DNA of 7,152 nt, taken from the NCBI GenBank assembly GCA_946403565.1, contig CAMJAJ010000060.1:1-7152 (forward strand), in the 5' to 3' direction. The notes under the pieces are model-generated. The model saw only the letters and a program-made list of their open reading frames with translations, ran no database searches and was not told the origin of the DNA. This document shows, piece by piece, positions 1 to 6,123 of this stretch. How positions within the stretch are numbered: the first letter of the stretch is position 1; the number at the start of each line of letters is the position of its first letter. Source of the stretch: an uncultured Treponema sp. (GTDB taxonomy: Bacteria > Spirochaetota > Spirochaetia > Treponematales > Treponemataceae). Made by a program: the position numbers and the translations under genes.

Positions 1-291
1 GATATCGTCATGCTCGACGACCGCGCCATCCAGAAGGTTCTCCGCGAGGTGGACCAGCAGGAGCTTGCGAAGGCCCTCAAGGCTGTCGATACGGAAGTCC
101 AGGACAAGATCTTCCGCAATATGTCCAAGCGTGCCGCAAGTATGCTTAAGGAAGATATGGAGTTCATGGGCCCTGTCCGCTTGAAGGACGTCGAGGAGTC
201 CCAGCAGAAGATTGTTTCTGTCATCCGTAGGCTTGAGGACAGCGGTGAAATCGTCATCGCCCGTTCCGGCGACGATGAGCTTGTTGAGTAG
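1..291 (+). CDS. fliG: Flagellar motor switch protein FliG, C-terminal 96 residues (5' truncated by window edge)
   Basis: FliG is the rotor protein of the flagellar switch complex. It sits on the MS ring, and its C-terminal domain receives torque from the stator. The reading frame is open from base 1, so the true start lies upstream; the ATG at 10 is internal. The visible residues cover the end of the C-terminal domain, including the blocks DDRAIQKVLREVD, RNMSKRAA and GPVRLKDVEE. The five charged positions known in Escherichia coli FliG (K264, R281, D288, D289, R297) line up with K27, R44, E51, D52 and R60 of this fragment, so the torque helix looks intact with one conservative Asp-to-Glu change. 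The gene ends with two adjacent in-frame TAG codons (289-294). It is followed by a hairpin and then fliH, the normal spirochaete order. Confidence 0.97.
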   Translation, partial: DIVMLDDRAIQKVLREVDQQELAKALKAVDTEVQDKIFRNMSKRAASMLKEDMEFMGPVRLKDVEESQQKIVSVIRRLEDSGEIVIARSGDDELVE

Positions 292-306
292 TAGAGTAAG
301 TGAACG

Positions 307-335
307 AGCTGCAGGGCCGGCAAGGCCTTGCAGCT
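307..335 (+). other. Intercistronic stem-loop between fliG and fliH
   Basis: The arms at 307-318 and 324-335 are complementary over 12 positions, with one G-T (G-U in RNA) wobble, around a 5-base loop (GGCAA). The stem is GC-rich. The bases after it (GTCTGAAAATTTC) contain no T-run, so this is not a standard intrinsic terminator. It lies 16 bases after the fliG stop and 13 bases before the fliH ribosome-binding site. A role in mRNA processing, in stabilising the upstream fliG message, or in tuning fliH translation is inference. A chance palindrome is less likely at this stem length. Confidence 0.6.
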
Positions 336-348
336 GTCTGAAAATTTC

Positions 349-353
349 AGGAG
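349..353 (+). promoter_or_regulatory. Ribosome-binding site of fliH
   Basis: AGGAG lies six bases before the ATG at 360. It is a good Shine-Dalgarno match at ideal spacing and supports that start. Confidence 0.8.
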
Positions 354-359
354 TTTAAA

Positions 360-1292
360 ATGGCCCAGACCGTATTCAGACCGAACCAGGTTAACAAAGT
401 TGACGGAGAGATAATCCTCACGCTTCCGAAGTCTTTTGCCCCCGAGGTGGTGGAGGTCGAGGAAGAGGAGCCTGAATACACCGGGCCGACTGCCGAGGAG
501 CTCAAGCGGGAGGCGGACGAGTTCAAGCTCCAGTTCGAGAAGGACAAGGCCGCCATGATTGCCCAGGCCCATGCCGAGGCCGACAACATCGTCCGCGATG
601 CCCAGAACGTCGCGTTCGATGAGGTCAAGAAGCAGAGCGACGAGGCGAGCGTCATAAAGAATTCCGCCCGCAAGGAGGCGGAGAAGATTATCGAGGATGC
701 CAAGGCCGAGGCCGAGCGCATCATTGCCGCCGCCGAGGAGCAGAAGGCCTCCATCTCCGCCAAGTCCCATGACGAGGGCTTTGAGAAGGGACGCGAGGAA
801 GGCTTCGAGAGCGGCAAGGACGAGTGTTCCCGCCTTATCGAGCGCATCCACCGGATAATCGAGTCCGTGCAGGGCAAGCGGCAGGAAATCCTGGACACGA
901 CGGAGCAGCAGATCGTTGACCTCGTCATCCTGATGACCCGCAAGGTCGTCAAAATCATGAGCGACAACCAGAAAAGCGTCATCATGGCCAACGTCGTGCA
1001 GGCCCTCAAGAAGGTGAAGGGACGCGGCGACGTGACCCTCCGCGTGAACCTGGCCGACGTGAAGCTGACCACGGCGCACGTGCAGGACTTCATCCGCGAG
1101 GTGGAGAACATAAAGAACATCGCAATCGTCGAGGACAGCTCGGTGGAGAAGGGCGGCTGTATCGTGGAGACGGACTTCGGTGCCGTCGATGCCCGCATAG
1201 CCAGCCAGCTCAGCGAGCTTGAATCCAAGATCCTCGAAATTTCTCCGATTAAGACGGTCAACAAGGCTGACGTCAAGAACCCCGACAACTAG
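360..1292 (+). CDS. fliH: Flagellar export ATPase regulator FliH
   Basis: FliH dimerises, binds the N-terminus of FliI and links the export ATPase to the switch complex and export gate. The 310-residue protein is longer than the roughly 235 residues of the enteric protein. It has an N-terminal segment (VFRPNQV, residues 5-11), an acidic linker (about 32-40) and a long charged helix (about 45-135). Residues 103-135 fall into three consecutive 11-residue units starting ARKEAEK, AKAEAER and AEEQKAS, like the right-handed coiled coils of ATP synthase peripheral stalks. A FliH-type glycine repeat GxxxGxxxGxxxG follows at G140, G144, G148 and G152, and then the C-terminal FliI-binding domain (about 165-300). 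The protein has no tryptophan, although two N-terminal tryptophans anchor enteric FliH. It lies between fliG and fliI, 26 bases before fliI. Confidence 0.95.
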   Translation: MAQTVFRPNQVNKVDGEIILTLPKSFAPEVVEVEEEEPEYTGPTAEELKREADEFKLQFEKDKAAMIAQAHAEADNIVRDAQNVAFDEVKKQSDEASVIKNSARKEAEKIIEDAKAEAERIIAAAEEQKASISAKSHDEGFEKGREEGFESGKDECSRLIERIHRIIESVQGKRQEILDTTEQQIVDLVILMTRKVVKIMSDNQKSVIMANVVQALKKVKGRGDVTLRVNLADVKLTTAHVQDFIREVENIKNIAIVEDSSVEKGGCIVETDFGAVDARIASQLSELESKILEISPIKTVNKADVKNPDN

Positions 1293-1304
1293 CGTTTCCA
1301 AGGT

Positions 1305-1312
1305 AAGGGGGG
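1305..1312 (+). promoter_or_regulatory. Ribosome-binding site of fliI
   Basis: AAGGGGGG lies six bases before the ATG at 1319. It differs from AAGGAGG by one base and supports that start. Confidence 0.65.
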
Positions 1313-1318
1313 CTTGGC

Positions 1319-2686
1319 ATGGAAGCTGTGTCTTTTTTCAACAAATATGTTAAGTCCGTGGAGCGGACTGACACAATCAAATACACGGGCAAGGTTACTG
1401 CCGTCAAGGGGCTGATGATTGAAAGCAGAGGCCCCCATTCCGTTATGGGGGAGCTGTGCCGCATCGAGATTGCCGGTGGCGAGCGCAGTGTCCTTGCCGA
1501 GGTCGTGGGCCTGGAGGACTATGTCGTCCGCCTGATGGTCTACGGCGACACCAAGGGAATCGAGGTTGGCGACCCCGTCGTTGCCTCGGGACACGTCCTT
1601 GAGGTCCCCGTCGGTCCCGGACTGCTGGGCCGCGTCATCGACGCGACCGGAAAGGCCTACGACGGAAGGGGCGACCTTGCCGCCGATGATTTCTATCCCG
1701 CCGTCGCGAGCCCGCCGAACCCGATGGACAGGCCCCCGGTGAAGAAGCGGATGGTGACGGGAGTCCGTGCCATCGACGGCCTTCTCACCGTCGGAAAGGG
1801 CCAGCGGATCGGCATATTCGCAGGTTCCGGCGTGGGCAAGAGCACCCTCATTTCTACGATAGCACGCAACACGAACGCGGACGTGAACGTCATCGGCCTC
1901 ATCGGAGAGCGCGGTAGGGAAGTCATGGACTTCATCAACCGCGACCTTGGCGTGGAGGGCCTCAAGCGGTCTGTCCTCGTCGTCTCCACGAGCGACCAGC
2001 CTTCCATCTCTCGCCTCCGTGCCGCATACGTCACGACGGCGATTGCCGAATACTTCCGCGACCAGGGCAAGGACGTCATGCTGATGTTCGACAGCGTCAC
2101 CCGCTTTGCCCATGCCCAGCGCGAGATAGGCCTTGCCACCGGCGAGCCGCCTGCCCAGCGGGGCTATCCCCCGAGCGTGTTCGACATGCTCCCCAAGCTG
2201 CTCGAACGGACGGGAACCAATGCCAAGGGCAGCATCACCGCCTTCTATACGGTGCTCGTGGACGGCGACGACATGGACGAGCCGATCTCCGACAAGGTGC
2301 GCGGAACCTTGGACGGACATATCATCCTCAAGCGCCAGCTTGCGCAGAAGCAGCACTATCCTGCGATAGACGTGCTTGCCAGCATAAGCCGTCTTTCCAA
2401 GCGCGTGTCCGGCCCCTGCACGCTCAAGGCCGTCCAGACCGTCAAGCGCTGGATGGCGGATTACGCCCAGCAGGAGGAGATGATCCTTGCCGGCGTCTAC
2501 CAGAAGGGCAACTCTCCCGAGATTGACGAGGCCATCGAAAAGCATGCTGCCATAGATGAGTTCCTCTGCCAGTCCGAAAGCGAGCACTGCACCATCGAGG
2601 ATACCCTGCAGCGGCTTTCCGTGCTGAGCGGGGTGGAGATTCCGGATGACGAATTCCCCGAGATGCCGGCGGGCGCGAGGTACTAG
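1319..2686 (+). CDS. fliI: Flagellum-specific export ATPase FliI
   Basis: FliI is the hexameric cytoplasmic ATPase of the flagellar type III export apparatus. It is related to the F1-ATPase beta subunit and helps deliver unfolded substrates and chaperones to the export gate. At 455 residues it has the usual family length. The N-terminal beta-barrel and FliH-contacting region is about residues 1-95. The Walker A motif AGSGVGKST is at 168-176, the catalytic-glutamate motif GERGREV is at 196-202, and the Walker B strand DVMLMFDS is at 252-259. The type III ATPase block SDQPSISRLRAA and the ATGEPPAQRGYPPSVF segment are intact. No key residue is missing, so it should be active. It begins 26 bases after fliH and is followed by fliJ after 9 bases. 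The Walker motifs and the GEPPAQRGYPPS signature separate it from ATP synthase subunits. Confidence 0.98.
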   Translation: MEAVSFFNKYVKSVERTDTIKYTGKVTAVKGLMIESRGPHSVMGELCRIEIAGGERSVLAEVVGLEDYVVRLMVYGDTKGIEVGDPVVASGHVLEVPVGPGLLGRVIDATGKAYDGRGDLAADDFYPAVASPPNPMDRPPVKKRMVTGVRAIDGLLTVGKGQRIGIFAGSGVGKSTLISTIARNTNADVNVIGLIGERGREVMDFINRDLGVEGLKRSVLVVSTSDQPSISRLRAAYVTTAIAEYFRDQGKDVMLMFDSVTRFAHAQREIGLATGEPPAQRGYPPSVFDMLPKLLERTGTNAKGSITAFYTVLVDGDDMDEPISDKVRGTLDGHIILKRQLAQKQHYPAIDVLASISRLSKRVSGPCTLKAVQTVKRWMADYAQQEEMILAGVYQKGNSPEIDEAIEKHAAIDEFLCQSESEHCTIEDTLQRLSVLSGVEIPDDEFPEMPAGARY

Positions 2687-2695
2687 CGGCCTCCT

Positions 2696-3133
2696 ATGAA
2701 GCGTTTCCGCTATTCCCTTCAGAAGATCCTTGACCTCCGTTCCTTCCAGCTCAAGCAGGCCGAGATAGAGCTGGGCAAGGTGAACTCCCAGATAGCCGCC
2801 GAAAACAGGCAGCTCCAGATCATCGCCGCCCAGAAGCTCAAGGTGCAGGGCGATATGGACGCAAGCCATGACATCGCGACCTTTGCGAGCGGCCACGGCT
2901 ACATCGTCTTTTTGGATCAGAAGCGGGATGCCTGCCAGGAGCGTATTGCCATGCTCCAGATCGAAGCCGACAAGAAGAAGGAGATCGTCAGGGCGGCGAT
3001 GCAGAAGGAGAAGGTCCTGGAGCGCCTCAAGGAGCACCGTCTGGAAAACTGGAAGGACGAGATGCAGAAGGAGGAGGAGCTTGTGGTCGATGACGTCGTG
3101 ACGGCAAAATACGGGGCTGCCCAGGATGCCTAG
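2696..3133 (+). CDS. fliJ: Flagellar export protein FliJ
   Basis: FliJ is a small, almost entirely helical protein that sits in the centre of the FliI hexamer, like the gamma stalk of F1-ATPase. It contacts the export gate protein FlhA and escorts chaperones. This 145-residue protein has the family's usual length and N-terminus (MKRFRYSLQKILDLR). The rest is a highly charged antiparallel coiled coil (about 15-65 and 78-135) rich in Lys, Glu and Gln. The start is only 9 bases after the fliI stop. The closest Shine-Dalgarno-like sequence (GAGG at 2677-2680) is 15 bases away, so translation probably depends on coupling to fliI. Sequence conservation in FliJ is low, so the call rests on the N-terminus, length, coiled coil and position after fliI. 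Its 3' end overlaps the next gene by 8 bases. Confidence 0.93.
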   Translation: MKRFRYSLQKILDLRSFQLKQAEIELGKVNSQIAAENRQLQIIAAQKLKVQGDMDASHDIATFASGHGYIVFLDQKRDACQERIAMLQIEADKKKEIVRAAMQKEKVLERLKEHRLENWKDEMQKEEELVVDDVVTAKYGAAQDA

Positions 3134-4859
3134 CCTGCCGCGCGGGAAAAAGATAGCAGCCCTCGCTGATTCTCCTGTCCTCATACCCTTCATAGCGTTT
3201 TTTTTCCTGACAGGACTGCTCCTCCTCGTTCCCGCGGCGCGGGATGCCCTGCTTGCGTTTGCAGGGCGCGTGGGCGGAAAGTCCCTGCTGTCCAGCAAGT
3301 GGAAGGAATTCCTGATTGAATATGGGGGGAAGCTCCTCCTGGCCTCGCTCCTGCTTGCCGTCCATCTCTGGCGGCGCAGGCTGTCTCTCCAGCAGTCCCG
3401 CCAGCAGTTCCTGCAGGAACCGGCTGGACGGCTGGCGCTGTTTGACCGGGGCTTTTTGCTCATCAGCTCCATCGCCTGGATCCTGTTCACCGGCTCAAGC
3501 GTCCTGCTCCATGAGCCCTGGCGTGACGAGCTGCAGGCCTGGAGCATCGCCCGCGCCTGCGGCCCGGCCCAGATCTTTCACGAGATGCGCTACGAGGGCC
3601 ACTTCGTCCCCTGGTTCTACCTGTTCATTCCATTCGCGAAGCTGGGCTTTCCGCTTCTGACGCTGAACCTTGTCTCCTTCGCGATAATGGCGGCATGCAC
3701 CTTCCTGGTCCTGTTCAAGTCGCCGTTCGGCATCTGCGCCAGGACGGCCTTTGTCTTTTCCGTCCCGATGGCATATTACTACCCGGTGGTGTCCCGCTGC
3801 TACTGCCTCTTTGCCCTGTGCGCCGTTGCCCTCGCGCTCGTCTACGGAAGGCGGACGGAGCGGCCCTTCCTGTACGCCCTGCTGCTCGGCCTCCTTGCCA
3901 ACAGCCATGCATACGCGGAGGGCCTGGTCGCGGTCTTGACGGTAGACCTGCTATACAATGACATCCTGCTTCCGTGGCATACCCTGGAGCGGTCTGAGCG
4001 CAGGCGGCGGCTTGCCGCCCTGGCCCTCGTCTTCCTGTTCGTCCTCCTCGCCTTCTGCCAGGTGGCCCCGGCCCTTTCTTCCTCCACGGCAGCCAGCTCG
4101 CGTTCCCGCATGAGCATCGACCGCTTTTTCGACGTCTTCATCCAGGTCTTCCTTGCGCTGGACCTGTCTTCCCTTTCCCAGTTCACCGTCCTTTTCCTGG
4201 CGGTCCTGGCCCTGCACCTGCTGTCCTGGCACCGGCGGCCGGGGCTCCTGCTCGTGCTGGGCCTTTCGCTCCTCTGGATGCTCGTCTTCGCGGCGACCAT
4301 CTACGGGGCCTCCATTCCGAGCCGGGCCTGGATGTGGCTGTTCGTGCTGCTCCTTGTCCTGTGGCAGATGGCGGGCCGGGGGCGGAATGCCGCCTCGGTC
4401 CTGCTCGCTCTTATCTCGCTGGCCTCGTTCAATCCGGCGGTGAACGCCAGGGACTGGACGGGCGAGTTTTCGACCGCAAAGGCGACCGCCGCCTACATCA
4501 AGGAGCACGTCCCCGCGGGGGAGCGGATCTACCTGCCCTATGCCCATGCCAACTACTCGATGCTGTGCTTTGCGCCGGGCTATGACTACCGGAGCCTTGA
4601 GACGGGGGAGGGGCTGACTTTCTTCTCTTGGAGCAGGGAGCGCGAGATGGCGCAGTACGGCGACATGAACGCCTGCATCCGCGACCGCTTCACCGAGGGC
4701 GGGACGGCCCCCCTGCTTGTCGTCGGCCTGAACAATGCCGCCCCCAATTCTATTGCCGGGGGCCTTGTCTACGGGCACGACGTCCTGCTGGAAAGCCGGC
4801 CCTCCATATCGGGGGAAAGCTTCACCATCCTGAGGGTCTATGACGGGCCTGCCCGCTAA
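3126..4859 (+). CDS. Polytopic membrane protein, probable GT-C-type glycosyltransferase
   Basis: The function is not established. The 577-residue protein has about 12 hydrophobic segments, including approximately 18-36, 70-82, 108-128, 178-197, 226-240, 248-272, 295-315, 350-367, 373-393, 399-415 and 421-435. A soluble C-terminal domain of about 137 residues follows. After the third segment comes HEPWRDELQAW (129-139), with D134-E135 where GT-C enzymes such as the PMT and ArnT families carry their catalytic acidic pair in the first large external loop. The MRYEGH block (154-159, followed by P162-W163) and SRCY (223-226) add to a pattern I recall from uncharacterised bacterial membrane proteins. 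The inferred role is transfer of a sugar from a polyprenyl-phosphate donor to an envelope or secreted acceptor. The ATG at 3126 overlaps fliJ by 8 bases, with only a weak GGGG (3113-3116) upstream, suggesting coupled translation. The other possibility is a membrane protein without enzymatic activity. Confidence 0.72.
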   Translation: MPSLPRGKKIAALADSPVLIPFIAFFFLTGLLLLVPAARDALLAFAGRVGGKSLLSSKWKEFLIEYGGKLLLASLLLAVHLWRRRLSLQQSRQQFLQEPAGRLALFDRGFLLISSIAWILFTGSSVLLHEPWRDELQAWSIARACGPAQIFHEMRYEGHFVPWFYLFIPFAKLGFPLLTLNLVSFAIMAACTFLVLFKSPFGICARTAFVFSVPMAYYYPVVSRCYCLFALCAVALALVYGRRTERPFLYALLLGLLANSHAYAEGLVAVLTVDLLYNDILLPWHTLERSERRRRLAALALVFLFVLLAFCQVAPALSSSTAASSRSRMSIDRFFDVFIQVFLALDLSSLSQFTVLFLAVLALHLLSWHRRPGLLLVLGLSLLWMLVFAATIYGASIPSRAWMWLFVLLLVLWQMAGRGRNAASVLLALISLASFNPAVNARDWTGEFSTAKATAAYIKEHVPAGERIYLPYAHANYSMLCFAPGYDYRSLETGEGLTFFSWSREREMAQYGDMNACIRDRFTEGGTAPLLVVGLNNAAPNSIAGGLVYGHDVLLESRPSISGESFTILRVYDGPAR

Positions 4860-6123
4860 GGCCGTCCGGGGCCTGCTGCTCCTGGCCCTCCTGGCCGGCC
4901 TCTCCTTCCTGCGCCCGGCCCCTGCCTGCTGTGCGGACGAAGGCCGGCTAGAACAGGCGGTGGACGCCTACCTTGCCTCCCTTTCCCCGATGCAGCAGGT
5001 CTCCCTGCTTTTCCTCGTGAACATAGACGGAAACACGGCTTACCGCGCGCTTGAACGGGACGAGGACGGCAGTCCCATCGTGCCGGGCGGCTGCCTTTTC
5101 TTCTCATACAACATCGCCCCGTCCGCGGGCGGCGTCATAGCCTTTACGGAATCCATCGCCAGCTACTGCACGGCGCATGACCTGCCGCGTCCCTATGTCG
5201 CCGTCGATCAGGAAGGCGGCAGCGTGAACCGGCTCAGGGACCTGACCAGCCCCCTGCCGTCGTCCGGCCTTGTCGCCCAGCGGCTGACCCCGCAGGAGGC
5301 CGCAAAACTGTACGCCCTCCAGGGGGAGCAGATGGCAGCCCTTGGCTTTGACCTGAACCTGGCTCCGGTTGCGGAAGCCCAGGCCGCTTACAACAGCGAC
5401 TACCTGGGCCGCCGAGCCTTCGGCGGGGCGGCGGACGCTGCCGCGTACAGTTTTGCGGCCGTGCGGGCCTACCAGGACCAGGGTGTCCTCTGCGCCGTGA
5501 AGCATTTTCCCGGCAACTCGAACGCAGACCCCCATGCGGGCACGTCGGTCATCGGCATAGGCGAAACGGAGCTGGTCCACTCCATGCTCCTGCCTTTTTC
5601 CTTCGTCCTGGCCGCATCTCCGGCGGCCGTCCTTATGTCCCATGCGCTCGTGCCCGCGGTTGACCCCGCCAGTCCCGCCGTCCTGAGTGCCGGCTGGATG
5701 AAGGGAATCCTGAAAGGCCAGCTGGGCTACGGGGGGCTCGTGATAAGCGACGACATCTTCATGGGCGCGGTGTCCTCGTTCGATATGCGCGAGCTGTCCG
5801 TACGGGCGGTCAGCTCCGGGGCGGACGTGCTCATGCTGTCCGACAAGTATTTCAAGAACTGCGCCCTTGCCCTGCTGGCCGAGGCGGGGGCGGATTCCGA
5901 TTTTGCCCGCAGGCTGCATGAGGCCGAGGAGAAGGTCGTGCGCTTCAAGATCCGCGCGGGCCTGCTCAAGGCGGTGGAAGGGGCCGACGGTTCCCTTTCC
6001 GTCGTGGAGCTGTCCCTGGTTGAGCAGCGGGGGAGCGCCTCCTCCCGCCTGCGGACATTCGAGAAGTCCAGGAGGCAGGGGGAGGAGTTCTATCGGAGGC
6101 ACTTTTCAGGAGGCGCGCAGTGA
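4840..6123 (+). CDS. Exported glycoside hydrolase family 3 protein, NagZ-like (beta-N-acetylhexosaminidase type)
   Basis: GH3 NagZ enzymes remove N-acetylglucosamine from muropeptides or other glycans by a retaining mechanism. This 427-residue protein has an N-terminal signal (K7 and R10, hydrophobic 11-24). This ends in APACCAD, which could be a loose spirochaete lipobox at C30 or a signal-peptidase I site. The TIM-barrel domain spans about 50-385: VAVDQEGGSVNRL (120-132, D123 in the substrate pocket), a FDLNLAPV block, RRAFGG, KHFPG (221-225) and SDDIFMGA (303-310, D304 the likely nucleophile). D230 and H232 match the Asp-His acid/base pair of NagZ. The loop is two residues shorter than in classic NagZ and has Asn in place of the His in PGHG. 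A charged tail (about 385-427) follows. The start overlaps the upstream gene by 20 bases, with GAGGG (4832-4836) close before it. Substrate and final location, periplasmic or lipid-anchored, are inferred. Confidence 0.87.
   Translation: MTGLPAKAVRGLLLLALLAGLSFLRPAPACCADEGRLEQAVDAYLASLSPMQQVSLLFLVNIDGNTAYRALERDEDGSPIVPGGCLFFSYNIAPSAGGVIAFTESIASYCTAHDLPRPYVAVDQEGGSVNRLRDLTSPLPSSGLVAQRLTPQEAAKLYALQGEQMAALGFDLNLAPVAEAQAAYNSDYLGRRAFGGAADAAAYSFAAVRAYQDQGVLCAVKHFPGNSNADPHAGTSVIGIGETELVHSMLLPFSFVLAASPAAVLMSHALVPAVDPASPAVLSAGWMKGILKGQLGYGGLVISDDIFMGAVSSFDMRELSVRAVSSGADVLMLSDKYFKNCALALLAEAGADSDFARRLHEAEEKVVRFKIRAGLLKAVEGADGSLSVVELSLVEQRGSASSRLRTFEKSRRQGEEFYRRHFSGGAQ
6108..6113 (+). promoter_or_regulatory. 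Ribosome-binding site that fixes the GTG start of the methyltransferase gene
   Basis: A perfect AGGAGG lies inside the end of the GH3 gene, six bases before GTG at 6120. The GTG overlaps the GH3 stop codon as GTGA. This strong site decides the non-ATG start. Confidence 0.85.

Noticed and set aside
347..1288. A 313-codon open frame on the minus strand opposite fliH
   Set aside because: The product is a Ser/Thr/Met-rich mirror of the coiled-coil codons, with no domain and no independent start signal. It is a shadow of fliH.
3150..3206. An intrinsic terminator at the T8 tract just after fliJ
   Set aside because: No stable hairpin could be paired immediately upstream of the T-run. The tract is in-frame coding sequence for a membrane segment.
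1289..3547. A 752-codon open frame on the minus strand opposite fliI, fliJ and the start of the GT-C-like gene
   Set aside because: It lies antisense to clearly real genes with intact motifs. Long antisense open frames are expected in GC-rich coding DNA, and the translation shows no recognisable domain.
3951..6102. Two open frames of 275 and 332 codons on the minus strand opposite the GT-C-like and GH3 genes
   Set aside because: Both are opposite genes with convincing features. The translations are low-complexity, rich in Gly, Arg, His and Gln, as GC-rich shadows typically are.
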